From an uncultured Clostridia bacterium (GTDB lineage: Bacteria > Bacillota > Clostridia > Oscillospirales > Ruminococcaceae): 50,155 bases of DNA. Positions 15,743 through 25,503 of this stretch are shown piece after piece. The translations under genes were made by a program, and so were the position numbers. How positions within the stretch are numbered: the first letter of the stretch is position 1; each line of letters opens with the position of its first letter. The notes under the pieces are model-generated. The model saw only the letters and a list, made by a program, of their open reading frames with translations. It did no database searches and was not told the origin of the DNA. Where the stretch lies: contig CANQWD010000018.1 in assembly GCA_947627465.1 (NCBI GenBank), forward strand, positions 1 to 50,155. The letters run 5' to 3'.

Positions 15743-17671
15743 ATGTTTGACGGATTTATAAAGGCCGCGGCGGGAACGCCTAAGATACGCGTCGCGGACT
15801 GCGAATACAACGCGGACGCGATAATAGCTTTAATGAATGAAGCGAAAGCGAAAGGCGTGAATATTCTTGTGTTCCCGGAGCTTTGCGTTACGGGCTACAC
15901 TTGCCACGACCTGTTTTATCAGAAAACGCTGCTTGACGGCGCGAAGAACGCGCTTTTGCGTATCGTAAAAGCGTCCGAGGGGTCGGATATGCTCGTGACG
16001 GTCGGCTGTCCGTTGGTGCATGATGAATTCGGCAAGCTGTATAACTGCGCGGTTGTGTTCCAAAACGGTGAAATAAAGGGCGTTGTACCTAAAAAGTTTC
16101 TGCCGAATTACAACGAGTTCTACGAAATGCGGCAATTCACCCCCGCGCCGCCAAACGATAAGACGTATCACCCCATCACTTTGGCGGGCAACTACCGCGA
16201 ATTCGGCGCCGATCTTGTTTTCGAGTGTGCGGAAATTCCCGAGTTGAAATTCGCCGTAGAGATCTGCGAGGACTTGTGGTCGCCCGAACCGCCGTCCGGT
16301 AAATTGGCGCTTAGCGGAGCGACGATAATCGCGAACTTGTCCGCGTCTAATGAAACGATAGGCAAGGACTTGTACCGCCGCGAGCTTGTCTCGGGGCAGT
16401 CGGCGAGACTGCTCTGCGGCTATATTTACGCTTCGGCGGGCGACGGCGAGAGTACCCAAGATCTCGTTTTCGGCGGTCATAGAATGATAGCGGAAAACGG
16501 CGCAATGCTTGCCGAGAGCGAACTGTTTACCACGGGTTTGACGATAAGCGAGATAGACGTTCAAAAAATGGCTCTCGAGCGGCGGCGGAACACGTCGTTC
16601 CAAACCTTGAGCGCGGGCGGTCAAGTGATTTTGTTCAATATGGAGCCGCGCATTACCGAGCTTACACGCAAATTCGAGCCGCGCCCGTTCGTACCGTCGC
16701 AGGAGAACGAAAAAGCGAAGCGCTGCCGCGATATTCTCACAATGCAGGCGCATGGGCTTTCAAAGCGTATTGAGCACACGAATTGCAAGACGATCGTAGT
16801 CGGCATTTCGGGCGGTTTGGATAGCTGTCTCGCGCTGCTTGTCTGCGTGGAGGCAATGAAGTTGCTCGGGCGCTCGGCGCACGATATAATCACGGTGACA
16901 ATGCCGTGCTTCGGCACTACAAAGCGCACGAAATCTAACGCGGAAAAGCTGTGCGGCATTCTCGGCACGGATTTGCGCGTTATCGATATTTCCAACAGTG
17001 TCCGTCAGCATTTCAAGGATATCGGACAGGACGAGAACGTTCACGACGTGACCTACGAGAACTGCCAAGCGCGTGAGCGCACGCAAGTCCTTATGGATAT
17101 CGCGAACAAAGAGGGCGGCATGGTTATCGGCACGGGAGATTTGTCCGAATTGGCGCTCGGTTGGGCAACCTACAACGGCGATCACATGAGCATGTACGGC
17201 GTGAACAGCTCCGTTCCGAAAACGCTGGTGCGGCATATCGTATATTTCTACGCGCAGACTTGCGGAAACGAGGAACTGAAGCAGGTTCTGCTCGACATTT
17301 TCAATACGCCCGTTTCTCCCGAGCTTATCCCGCCCGAAAACGGCGAGATATCGCAGATAACCGAAGATTTGGTAGGTCCCTATGAGCTTCATGACTTTTT
17401 CTTATATAATGGGATACGCTGGGCTTTCCCGCCGAAAAAGGTGTTCAGACTTGCGAAAGCCGCGTTTTCGGGAGAGTTTGACGAGCAAACGATTTTGAAG
17501 TGGGAGAAAACGTTTTATAAACGGTTCTTTGCGCAGCAATTCAAGCGAAGCTGCCTGCCCGACGGCGTTAAAGTCGGTTCGGTGACGCTCTCGCCGCGCG
17601 GGGATTGGCGCATGCCGTCGGACGCTGTGGCGGCGCTGTGGCTTAAAGAGCTTGATGAAATACGGATTTAA
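15743..17671 (+). CDS. nadE: Glutamine-dependent NAD+ synthetase
   Basis: The 642-residue enzyme has an N-terminal carbon-nitrogen hydrolase (glutaminase) domain with the catalytic Glu in LVFPELCVTGYT, Lys in PKKFLPNYNEFYE and Cys in AVEICEDLWSP (about residue 174). A C-terminal NAD synthase domain carries the PP-loop VVGISGGLDS (about residues 351-360). Glutamine-derived ammonia is channelled to amidate deamido-NAD+, the last step of NAD synthesis in the cytoplasm. A TAAGGAG site precedes the ATG. It is the first gene of a plus-strand run of eleven closely spaced genes ending at the terminator at 27535. Confidence 0.97.
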   Translation: MFDGFIKAAAGTPKIRVADCEYNADAIIALMNEAKAKGVNILVFPELCVTGYTCHDLFYQKTLLDGAKNALLRIVKASEGSDMLVTVGCPLVHDEFGKLYNCAVVFQNGEIKGVVPKKFLPNYNEFYEMRQFTPAPPNDKTYHPITLAGNYREFGADLVFECAEIPELKFAVEICEDLWSPEPPSGKLALSGATIIANLSASNETIGKDLYRRELVSGQSARLLCGYIYASAGDGESTQDLVFGGHRMIAENGAMLAESELFTTGLTISEIDVQKMALERRRNTSFQTLSAGGQVILFNMEPRITELTRKFEPRPFVPSQENEKAKRCRDILTMQAHGLSKRIEHTNCKTIVVGISGGLDSCLALLVCVEAMKLLGRSAHDIITVTMPCFGTTKRTKSNAEKLCGILGTDLRVIDISNSVRQHFKDIGQDENVHDVTYENCQARERTQVLMDIANKEGGMVIGTGDLSELALGWATYNGDHMSMYGVNSSVPKTLVRHIVYFYAQTCGNEELKQVLLDIFNTPVSPELIPPENGEISQITEDLVGPYELHDFFLYNGIRWAFPPKKVFRLAKAAFSGEFDEQTILKWEKTFYKRFFAQQFKRSCLPDGVKVGSVTLSPRGDWRMPSDAVAALWLKELDEIRI

Positions 17672-17682
17672 CGGGAGCGGAT

Positions 17683-18435
17683 ATGAACAAGTCTATCGAA
17701 CGAAAGCTGCTGCACTTTTATACAACGGGCAATATCATGGAGGATTTTGAGGAAGCGCGCGCTCGGAAGATCAACAAAATACGCCGATATATCAGAGCAT
17801 GCTTCTATATCCACCTCGCCGCGGCGGCGGTATGCATAATTTTAGCGGTAATACTCCGCGCGGGTGCGCTTGGAATAATCTCCGTATCGGTTTGCGAAGT
17901 GATATTGACATTTACGGCGTTTTTATCCGTCGGGGATATGACGGCGTTTAAAACGCTGCTTTATTGCGGCGATATTGCTTTTGCGGCGGCTATGTTTATT
18001 ACGGGAACGTTCGGCGGCAGTAAAACGCCGTTCTATTTAATAGCCGCCGTGTCGGTCGTGACGGCTCTTACGGCTTTGGGAGCGTTCTTTGGGGCGGCTT
18101 TCAAAGAGTTTCTTGAGGATTTTCCGGCTGAACGGATAACAAGCGAACATTATACCCAACTTCCTAACCTAAGCGGTATTTCGGGTTCATATATACCCGA
18201 GCTGCCCGATATTCCCGAGGTTGAGGAAAAACCTGTCGAGATCCCGCCGCAGCGTAGCGAAACGCAGGAGCTTGCGGAAAAATTAAAGGAAATTCTTTGC
18301 AAACCCAAGGAAGAACAACAGCCCGAGGAGTCTAAGACGGAATTGGCGCAAACCGAACCCCGATCCGACCCCGCTCTCACCGCCGACCCCGCTCCCGCCG
18401 CGGAGACAATTCGATCTACGGAGGTAATTCAATGA
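17683..18435 (+). CDS. Hypothetical membrane protein with acidic, proline-rich tail
   Basis: This 250-residue protein is not recognised. After a basic segment (ARKINKIRRYIR) there are about four hydrophobic helices between residues 35 and 145. The C-terminal 100 residues are rich in Pro, Glu and Gln (for example PELPDIPEVEEKPVEIPPQ) and probably disordered in the cytoplasm. It lies 11 bases after nadE and overlaps the polA start (ATGA), so it is made together with both. The tail could be a docking region for a partner. No enzymatic motif is visible. Confidence 0.7.
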   Translation: MNKSIERKLLHFYTTGNIMEDFEEARARKINKIRRYIRACFYIHLAAAAVCIILAVILRAGALGIISVSVCEVILTFTAFLSVGDMTAFKTLLYCGDIAFAAAMFITGTFGGSKTPFYLIAAVSVVTALTALGAFFGAAFKEFLEDFPAERITSEHYTQLPNLSGISGSYIPELPDIPEVEEKPVEIPPQRSETQELAEKLKEILCKPKEEQQPEESKTELAQTEPRSDPALTADPAPAAETIRSTEVIQ

Positions 18436-20948
18436 AACTGCTGCTGATAGACGGAAACAGCATAATGAACCGCGCTTTTTACGGAATACGTTTGCTTACA
18501 AGTCCCAAAGGCGTGCCTACAAACGCGCTTACGGGCTTTATGAACATATATATGAAGCTTATTAAGGAAGAACAGCCCGACCGAGTTTGCGCGGCGTTTG
18601 ATTTAAAAGCCCCGACGTTTCGGCACAAACTGTATACCGAATATAAAGGCACGCGCCACGCGATGCCCGAAGAACTTCAGGCGCAAATGCCGATAATAAA
18701 GGACATTTTACGCGCAATGGGCGTTAAGATAGCGGAAATAGAGGGTTATGAAGCCGATGATATAATCGGCACGCTTTCCCGGGCGGCTTATGAACAGGGC
18801 GCGGACTGCGTGATAATGACGGGCGACCGCGACAGCTTTCAGCTTGTGAACGAAAAAGTCACCGTGCGTTTGGCTTCCAATAAAGAGGACGTGTTCTACA
18901 CTCCGGAGAAGATCTCGGAGGTCTACGGCGTTTTGCCCAAGGAAATGTTGGAAGTAAAAGCGCTTATGGGCGACAGCTCGGACAATATCCCGGGCGTTGC
19001 GGGCATCGGCGAGAAAACCGCGCTCGGGCTTATTCAAAAGTATCATAACATAGAGTATATTTTTAATAATTTACAACAAATCGACATAACAAAAGGCGTT
19101 CGAGCAAAGCTGGAAAAAGGCAAGGAAAGTGCGGAATTATCGAGAACTCTCGGCGAGATCTGCCTTAAAGCGCCCGTTTCGGAGGAACTTGACGATTACG
19201 CGGTACAGGGCGGAGACGATGGTGCGCTTGTCGGTATTTTGCGCGAACTCGGAATGAATGCCGCGCTGAAAAAGTTAGGTCTGGATGGCGTTACGGGCAA
19301 AAAAGTCGAGATATCGGCGGTAAAAGCGGCTCCCGCAAAACCCGACGGCGCGAAAGCGCACGCTGTCGCCTCCGATACCGAGCCTTACGATGAAAACGCG
19401 CTGAACGTTCTCATTTTGAACGACGAAATAACGGTTTATCGCGGTGAAAACCGCATTGACGGAGACGTTAAGGAACTTTTGGCAAGCGCCGAAAATATAC
19501 ACACGGAAAACGCAAAGGACTTATATACAAAATGTATAAAACTCGGAATAGAGCCGCCGCGTGTAACATTCGATATGACTTTGGCTGCGTATCTTCTTGA
19601 CGTAAACGCGTCCGATTACGGTTTGGAGCGGCTTTGCGGCAAGTATTCGGTGGAATTTAACGGATACGAGCCTGTAAAGTCTCTTATCGAGCTGAACAAG
19701 ACGCTTTTTTCGGAAATTTGTGCGCGGGGAATGCTGAAAGTTCTGCGCGATATAGAAATTCCGCTCTCGAAAGTACTGGCTTCAATGGAGCATTGCGGAA
19801 TAGCGTTGGATAAGGACGCGCTGGAGAAATTCGGCGAGGAGATCCAACCGAGAATTACGGAGCTTGAAAACGAGGTAAAAAATCTCGCGGGACACGAATT
19901 CAATCTCGGCAGCCCGAAGCAGCTTTCGGTCGTGCTGTTTGAGGAATTGGGCTTGCCCGCGGGAAAAAAGCGCAAGACGGGCTACTCCACCGACGGCGAA
20001 ACTCTCGAGGGCTTGCTTGATAAACACCCGATAATAAAGCCGATATTGGAATATCGAAAGCTGACGAAGCTCTACAACACCTACGTTAAAGGCTTGCAAG
20101 CCGCCGTTTCCGAGGACGGGAGAATGTACACGACGTTCAAACAGACGGAAACGCGCACCGGCAGAATAAGCTCCGCCGAGCCGAATATTCAGAATATTCC
20201 CGTGAGAACGGAGCTTGGGCGCAATTTTCGCAAGTTCTTTGTGGCGCGCGAGGGTTTTGTGCTCTGCGACGCGGACTATTCGCAGATAGAACTGCGCGTG
20301 CTGGCTTCGCTGTCCGACGACAAAGTAATGATAGACACGTTTAAACAAGGCAGAGACATTCACGCGGAGACCGCCGAAAGCGTATTCCGCAAAACTGCGG
20401 GACAGTCCGACCACGACTTGCGCCGCAAGGCAAAAGCGGTAAATTTCGGCATTGTATACGGAATAGGCGCGTTTTCACTCGCGAAAGATATCGGCACGAC
20501 GGTCGCGGACGCAAAGCGTTATATCGATGATTACCTGGCGCATTTTTCGGGCGTTAAAGCGTTTATGGAAAACGCGAAAGCAAGCGCCGAAGCGGACGGT
20601 TACGCGGTCACGATGTTTGGCAGACGGCGCGAAATCCCCGAAATACTCTCCTCAAACAAGAACGTTAAAGCGCTCGGACAGCGTATCGCGATGAATACGC
20701 CGATACAAGGCACGGCGGCGGACATCATAAAGATAGCGATGATACGCGTTTACGATCGTCTGAAAGCGGAGCTTCCCGAGGCGCGGCTTATTCTTCAGGT
20801 TCACGACGAGCTTATCGTTGAAGCGCCCGAGGAGCAATCCGAAAAGGCTCTGCAAATTCTCCGTGAGGAAATGCAGGCGGCGGCTTCGCTGTCGGTTCCG
20901 CTTACCGTGGACGCTAAAAGCGGACGTTCGTGGTTTGAAACTCATTAA
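18432..20948 (+). CDS. polA: DNA polymerase I without active proofreading domain
   Basis: The 838-residue enzyme has an N-terminal 5'-3' nuclease (residues 1-290; LLIDGNSIMNRAFYG, EADDIIGTL, TGDRDSFQL, GDSSDNIPG), a shortened middle domain and the family A polymerase. Polymerase motifs are DADYSQIELRVLA (about residue 612), RRKAKAVNFGIVYG and QVHDELIVE (about residue 791). The middle exonuclease region lacks the Asp-x-Glu metal ligands expected near NVLILNDEITVYRG, so 3'-5' proofreading is probably absent, as in Bacillus and Thermus relatives. It acts in gap repair and Okazaki fragment processing. A GGAGGT site lies in the end of the preceding gene. Confidence 0.97.
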   Translation: MKLLLIDGNSIMNRAFYGIRLLTSPKGVPTNALTGFMNIYMKLIKEEQPDRVCAAFDLKAPTFRHKLYTEYKGTRHAMPEELQAQMPIIKDILRAMGVKIAEIEGYEADDIIGTLSRAAYEQGADCVIMTGDRDSFQLVNEKVTVRLASNKEDVFYTPEKISEVYGVLPKEMLEVKALMGDSSDNIPGVAGIGEKTALGLIQKYHNIEYIFNNLQQIDITKGVRAKLEKGKESAELSRTLGEICLKAPVSEELDDYAVQGGDDGALVGILRELGMNAALKKLGLDGVTGKKVEISAVKAAPAKPDGAKAHAVASDTEPYDENALNVLILNDEITVYRGENRIDGDVKELLASAENIHTENAKDLYTKCIKLGIEPPRVTFDMTLAAYLLDVNASDYGLERLCGKYSVEFNGYEPVKSLIELNKTLFSEICARGMLKVLRDIEIPLSKVLASMEHCGIALDKDALEKFGEEIQPRITELENEVKNLAGHEFNLGSPKQLSVVLFEELGLPAGKKRKTGYSTDGETLEGLLDKHPIIKPILEYRKLTKLYNTYVKGLQAAVSEDGRMYTTFKQTETRTGRISSAEPNIQNIPVRTELGRNFRKFFVAREGFVLCDADYSQIELRVLASLSDDKVMIDTFKQGRDIHAETAESVFRKTAGQSDHDLRRKAKAVNFGIVYGIGAFSLAKDIGTTVADAKRYIDDYLAHFSGVKAFMENAKASAEADGYAVTMFGRRREIPEILSSNKNVKALGQRIAMNTPIQGTAADIIKIAMIRVYDRLKAELPEARLILQVHDELIVEAPEEQSEKALQILREEMQAAASLSVPLTVDAKSGRSWFETH

Positions 20949-20964
20949 AAGGAGTCAATATAAG

Positions 20965-21663
20965 TTGTTTAAATACGAAACTCATCTGCACACCTCCGAA
21001 GTAAGCGCGTGCGCTTCCTCAACGGGCGCGGAAATGGCTCGGGCGCACAAGGCGGCGGGTTACGACGGGATATTCGTCACCGACCACTTCTTCAATTCCA
21101 GCACCACCGTTCCAAAAGACCTGCCGTGGGAACAGCGCATAGATCTCTACTGCAAAGGTTATGAAAGCGCTCTTGCGGAGGGCAATAAAATAGGGCTGGC
21201 GGTGTTCTTCGGGGTGGAATGGACAGTACAGGGCGCGGATTTTTTGATATATAATAAGGATAAAGAATGGCTGAAAGCAAACGAGCGCCTGTTAATGCGT
21301 TCGGACGAGCGCGAATTGTTTGACGAGGTGCGCAAAACGGGCGGCTTTATCGTACACGCTCACCCGTTCCGCGAGGCGGATTATATTCCGCACATCAGCC
21401 TTTACCCGCACCATGTTGACGCGGTCGAGGCGGTAAATCTGCGCAACAGCAATCCGCTTTTCGGCGGCACGCCCGCTTGGAACGAACGCGCTCAATCTTA
21501 CGCCGAGATGTATGGGCTGCCCGTAACAAGCGGTTCGGACACGCATAACGCAAAAGAGACAGCGAACGGCGGAATACTTGCTCCCGAGCCGATAAACTCT
21601 CCCGAGGACTATCTTAGAATGATACGAAACGGCTCGATAACGTTTCTTAAGGGAGATTTCTAA
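20965..21663 (+). CDS. PHP-domain phosphoesterase
   Basis: The 232-residue protein has PHP metal-binding motifs: YETHLHTSE at the start (His-x-His), IFVTDHFF, FIVHAHPFRE and VTSGSDTHNA at the end. Related proteins hydrolyse phosphomonoesters such as histidinol phosphate, or nucleotides; the precise substrate is unknown. The TTG at 20965 is taken as start because AAAGGAG lies 10 bases upstream and the conserved YETHLHT begins three residues in. An earlier in-frame ATG lies far inside polA. It is the fourth gene of the nadE operon. Confidence 0.88.
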   Translation: MFKYETHLHTSEVSACASSTGAEMARAHKAAGYDGIFVTDHFFNSSTTVPKDLPWEQRIDLYCKGYESALAEGNKIGLAVFFGVEWTVQGADFLIYNKDKEWLKANERLLMRSDERELFDEVRKTGGFIVHAHPFREADYIPHISLYPHHVDAVEAVNLRNSNPLFGGTPAWNERAQSYAEMYGLPVTSGSDTHNAKETANGGILAPEPINSPEDYLRMIRNGSITFLKGDF

Positions 21664-21689
21664 TAACAAACGGAGATAAACGACAACAA

Positions 21690-23828
21690 ATGCCTAATAA
21701 TTTTCAAACAGAATTGACCGACAAATTTGGTCTTGCCAAGCGTGACAACAATCCGCGCCGCGAATACCTGATAGTAAACAAATTTCAGTCGAAGCACTAT
21801 CCGTCCGACCCGCGCGAAACGGCTCTTTATTGCGCCGAAATGGGCGAAGAAATGGCGCGGCTTTGCCCCGCCGGGAAATGCCTTGCCGTAGTTTTCGCGG
21901 AAACGGCGGTCGGTATCGGGGCGCTTGCCGCCAAAGCTCTCGGTGAGCGCTGCTTTTTGATAAGCACCACCCGTGAAAAGCTGCCGAATTGGTGCGGAAA
22001 GCTCTCTTTTGAGGAAACGCACAGCCACGCGCCCAATCATGCGTTTTGCCTGCGCGGTGACGTTGAGTTATCCGATTTTTCGCACATCTTTATCATAGAC
22101 GATGAGTTTACCACGGGGAACACGGTCGCGGCATTGGCTCGGGAGCTTCAAAAGAAGTGCTCGGCGAAGATCACGGCGCACGCGTTTCTGGCAAGCCGCG
22201 AAAGCGTGAGATCTCTCGGTAATGTCGGAGTTGAGGTTCACGCGAGGTATACCTGCGGCAGGATAAACGCCGTTGATTTCCCGAAAGAATACGCTCCCGA
22301 CGAGCCTAAACGCTCAAAAGCGCCCGACCTTGATGTCTGCTTAAACTCGATTTACGATATACGCTTGGGCGTAAATTGCGCCCGATATTTCGAGGAGACC
22401 GAACAGCTCTGCCAAACGGTTTTGGAAAAGCTTTCGGCGCTTTTGGGCGGCGTTAAGAGCATAGAGCTTATCGGCGCCGAGGAGTTTTGTTTGGCACCGA
22501 TAATTCTCGGGAAAACACTTTCCGAAAAGGGTTACGAGGTACGGGTACACGGAGTTACAAGAAGCCCCATTCTTCCGAGCGATAACGAAAATTATCCGAT
22601 AAAGAGCCGCGCTGTTCTGCAAAGCCTGTATGACAGATCGCGGACGGTCTACTTATATAACGAAGCGCCGTGCGACCTTTCAATTATCGCAGCGGACGCG
22701 GAAAACATCGACGAAGCGGCGCTTAACGCGCTTTGCGGAGCCTGCGGCGGCAGCAAGACCGCCGTGATACGATTTCGCGGCAAGGCTATGCGGACTTCTC
22801 TGAAAGAGGACGACTGCAAACTGCTTTTAAAGGACGTTACGGGAAAAATTTCGCCGATGAATTCAGCCGAACGCGCAAAAGAACTTCACGAGGGTGTTCA
22901 CTATTGTGAGCTTCTCCCCGAGGAATATGAGCCGAGCACGGAATATATAAGGCTTTACGAAAAAGGGCTTAAAACGTGTGGGATTCAGACGGCGCTTGCG
23001 GTAAGGTCGGTATCCGAGCAGATACTGAAAGCGAAAGGCAGAAACGTTGTCATAGTGTCGCTGGCGCGTGCGGGAACTCCGATAGGCGTGCTGATAAAGC
23101 GTTATCTGGAGCGTACTCATGGAATTTCAGCGGCGCATTATTCGGTCTCGATAATCCGAGGGCGCGGAATTGATAAAACTGCTTTGAAGTACATTCTGGC
23201 GCGGCATTCCGCGAAGAATATACAATTCGTCGACGGCTGGACGGGTAAAGGCGCGATAACTCGTCAGCTTGCCGAAGCGCTTGCGGACCGCCCCGAGATA
23301 GACTGCCGCCCCGCCGTTCTCGCCGACCCCGCGGGAGTTTGCGAGATTTACGGCACGCGCGAGGACGTGTTCATTCCGTGCTCATGTTTAAACAGCGTGG
23401 TTTCGGGACTGTTCTCCCGAACGGTTCTGCGGAACGATCTGATAAACGGCGGCGATTTCCACGGCGCGGTTTATTTCGATAAATTCCGCGAAACGGACAG
23501 AACTTACGATTTCATTAACGCAATAGAACGGGAGTTCGCGGACTTGCCGCCGTACTCTCCGACAGAGTGTTTGCCGCCGACAAACGAGGGCTTGAACGAA
23601 ACGCGGCGTATCGCTGAGGAGTTTAACGTCGAGGATCTGAATTTGGTAAAGCCGAGTATCGGCGAAGCAACGCGCGTTTTGCTAAGAAGAACGCCCGAGA
23701 TAATTCTGCTGAACTCGCTTGCCGACACGCTGACTTCTCACCTTGCGGAGCTTGCCGGAGAAAAGGGCGTATCCGTGCGCGAGTACCCTCTTAAATGCTA
23801 CAAAGCTGCGGGCATTATAAAGAACTAA
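21690..23828 (+). CDS. PRTase-TRSP-StiP fusion (Ter-associated metabolite enzyme)
   Basis: This 712-residue protein joins parts usually found as separate genes. Residues about 20-205 form a phosphoribosyltransferase-like domain with the PRPP loop FIIDDEFTTGNT (about residue 134). Residues about 215-400 match the TRSP domain and show its namesake motif in VHGVTRSPILPSDNENYPI (about residue 290). From about residue 400 follows the StiP/PRTase_1 domain with VIVSLARAGTPIGVLIKRYL, HYSVSIIRGRGID and QFVDGWTGKGAI (about residue 512). In Ter stress clusters these domains have been proposed, by Aravind and colleagues, to make a nucleoside-like metabolite with a HAD phosphatase; a matching HAD is encoded at 9842. 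No TerD, TerC or ATP-grasp partner is in the window. Confidence 0.85.
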   Translation: MPNNFQTELTDKFGLAKRDNNPRREYLIVNKFQSKHYPSDPRETALYCAEMGEEMARLCPAGKCLAVVFAETAVGIGALAAKALGERCFLISTTREKLPNWCGKLSFEETHSHAPNHAFCLRGDVELSDFSHIFIIDDEFTTGNTVAALARELQKKCSAKITAHAFLASRESVRSLGNVGVEVHARYTCGRINAVDFPKEYAPDEPKRSKAPDLDVCLNSIYDIRLGVNCARYFEETEQLCQTVLEKLSALLGGVKSIELIGAEEFCLAPIILGKTLSEKGYEVRVHGVTRSPILPSDNENYPIKSRAVLQSLYDRSRTVYLYNEAPCDLSIIAADAENIDEAALNALCGACGGSKTAVIRFRGKAMRTSLKEDDCKLLLKDVTGKISPMNSAERAKELHEGVHYCELLPEEYEPSTEYIRLYEKGLKTCGIQTALAVRSVSEQILKAKGRNVVIVSLARAGTPIGVLIKRYLERTHGISAAHYSVSIIRGRGIDKTALKYILARHSAKNIQFVDGWTGKGAITRQLAEALADRPEIDCRPAVLADPAGVCEIYGTREDVFIPCSCLNSVVSGLFSRTVLRNDLINGGDFHGAVYFDKFRETDRTYDFINAIEREFADLPPYSPTECLPPTNEGLNETRRIAEEFNVEDLNLVKPSIGEATRVLLRRTPEIILLNSLADTLTSHLAELAGEKGVSVREYPLKCYKAAGIIKN

Positions 23829-23840
23829 CGGAGGAACATT

Positions 23841-25058
23841 ATGACTGCATTCAAAAAGGCGGATATATTGCTGCCGAAGCTTGACGAAAAGGGAATGGAA
23901 AAGTGGGCGGTCGTCGCGTGCGACCAGTACACGGGAGAGCCGGATTATTGGACAAAGACAGCCGAGACAGTCGGAAACGCGCCGTCGACGCTGAAACTCA
24001 TTCTTCCCGAAATATACCTTGAAGAAAACGATTGCGAACAGCGCGTCAAGAAGATCAACGAAACGATGAGGGATTACCTCGCCGACGGCCTGTTTGAGGA
24101 ATACAAGGACTGCTTTATCTTAACAAAGCGCGTTCAGTCGGACGGCAGACTCAGAGCGGGCTTGGTGGGCTGTATCGACCTTGAAATGTACGATTACAAT
24201 AAAGGAAGCAAATCTCAGGTGAGAGCCACGGAAGCTACCGTCGCTTCTAGAATACCGCCGCGCGTCAAGATACGTATGAACGCTTCTCTGGAGCTTCCGC
24301 ATATCATGATACTTATAGACGACCCTGAAAACACCGTTATAGAGCCGCTTCTCGCTAAGGATTTGAAAACGGTCTACGACTTTGAGCTTATGCAGAACGG
24401 CGGGCATTTGTCGGGAGCTTTGGTAAACGGCGAAAACGCGGACGGCGTTCTTAAGGCATTGGACGCGCTTTTGGAAAAAAGCGCCGACGGACTGCTGTTC
24501 GCAATGGGCGACGGCAATCACTCGCTTGCCACCGCTAAGGAGTGTTACGAGCAAAAAAAGCGTGTTTCTTCTCCCGACGCGGAGCTTGCGCGTTACGCTT
24601 TGGTCGAGATAGTAAATCTGCACTCCGAAGCGCTGGAGTTTGAAGCTATACACCGTGTGGTAACGGAAGTCGATACGGACAAGCTTACGTCCGAAATGAC
24701 AAAGGCTCTCGGATTAGAGGATAACGCCGCGCAGAGCTTCACCACGATAATCGGCGGTATAGAACGCAAATTCGGCATAACAAAGCCGACTTCAAACCTC
24801 ACAGTTGGTTCGCTTCAAATGTTTCTTGATGGCTATTTAAAGGAAAACGGCGGTAAGATCGACTACATTCACGGCGAGGACGTAGTAAAATCGTTGTGCG
24901 AAGCGCCGAACACCATCGGTTTTCTGCTTCCGAGTATGACAAAGGACGAACTGTTCCCGACCGTTATCAAAGATGGCGCGCTTCCGCGAAAAACGTTCTC
25001 AATGGGTCACGCGCACGACAAGCGTTTTTATTGCGAGGCTCGGAGAATATCGAAATGA
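23841..25058 (+). CDS. DUF1015 family protein
   Basis: The 405-residue protein matches DUF1015 by WAVVACDQYTGEPDYW near the N-terminus and the conserved FAMGDGNHSLATAKECYE (about residue 220), which looks like a catalytic or metal site. The family is widespread in anaerobes and its reaction is not firmly assigned; a kinase-like role has been suggested for some relatives. It follows the PRTase fusion by 12 bases with a CGGAGGAAC site. Its stop overlaps the next start (ATGA). Adjacency to the Ter-like fusion may be functional or may only reflect shared expression. Confidence 0.9.
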   Translation: MTAFKKADILLPKLDEKGMEKWAVVACDQYTGEPDYWTKTAETVGNAPSTLKLILPEIYLEENDCEQRVKKINETMRDYLADGLFEEYKDCFILTKRVQSDGRLRAGLVGCIDLEMYDYNKGSKSQVRATEATVASRIPPRVKIRMNASLELPHIMILIDDPENTVIEPLLAKDLKTVYDFELMQNGGHLSGALVNGENADGVLKALDALLEKSADGLLFAMGDGNHSLATAKECYEQKKRVSSPDAELARYALVEIVNLHSEALEFEAIHRVVTEVDTDKLTSEMTKALGLEDNAAQSFTTIIGGIERKFGITKPTSNLTVGSLQMFLDGYLKENGGKIDYIHGEDVVKSLCEAPNTIGFLLPSMTKDELFPTVIKDGALPRKTFSMGHAHDKRFYCEARRISK

Positions 25059-25495
25059 AATGGCTTGAGGATAACGAAAAGCAAAGATATAAAGTGCTGC
25101 GGCTCTATGAACCTTCCGAGGGGAATTTGCCCGCGCTGACGTTCAATCCGCTGAAAATATCCGACAAACCCGATTGGAACCCCGCGCCCGAGGATTGGAG
25201 CTGCTGTTCCGAGCCGCTGCGCGTTTATTTCAAGGACTATAAACGGCTGCTGAAAAGCTACTTTGCGCTGATGTTTCCGACAAAGGACGCGTTTGACGGC
25301 ACTCCCGAACCTGTCTTTGACGAGCTTTACTGGAACTGGCTCGGTGCGGAAGATTGGAACAAGGCGCTTTCGGCGATACGCCGGGATATGCCGAAATTTT
25401 CTCTCGAGGAACGTGAGTTTTACGAAGCGTTTCTGAAATGGTTTGATGAAGCGCTCTCGCTTTCAAATATAATTATTGCGGAATCCAATTTATAG
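25055..25495 (+). CDS. Hypothetical protein, 146 residues
   Basis: I do not recognise this protein. The start at 25055 overlaps the DUF1015 stop and follows CGGAGAATA; an earlier in-frame ATG would lie deep in DUF1015. It is soluble, acidic and rich in Trp and aromatic residues (PDWNPAPEDWSCC, ELYWNWLGAEDWNKAL), with a helical C-terminus. Such Trp-rich small proteins often take part in protein-protein contacts. Translational coupling with DUF1015 suggests a linked function. Confidence 0.7.
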   Translation: MKWLEDNEKQRYKVLRLYEPSEGNLPALTFNPLKISDKPDWNPAPEDWSCCSEPLRVYFKDYKRLLKSYFALMFPTKDAFDGTPEPVFDELYWNWLGAEDWNKALSAIRRDMPKFSLEEREFYEAFLKWFDEALSLSNIIIAESNL

Positions 25496-25503
25496 GTGAT
25501 ATT

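Noticed and set aside
15830-16753. 307-residue minus-strand frame inside nadE
   Set aside because: It is antisense to a fully conserved NAD synthetase and has biased Arg-rich composition typical of shadow frames.
18432-20948. Phage-type DNA polymerase
   Set aside because: The full 5' nuclease plus family A layout and genomic context fit cellular polA.
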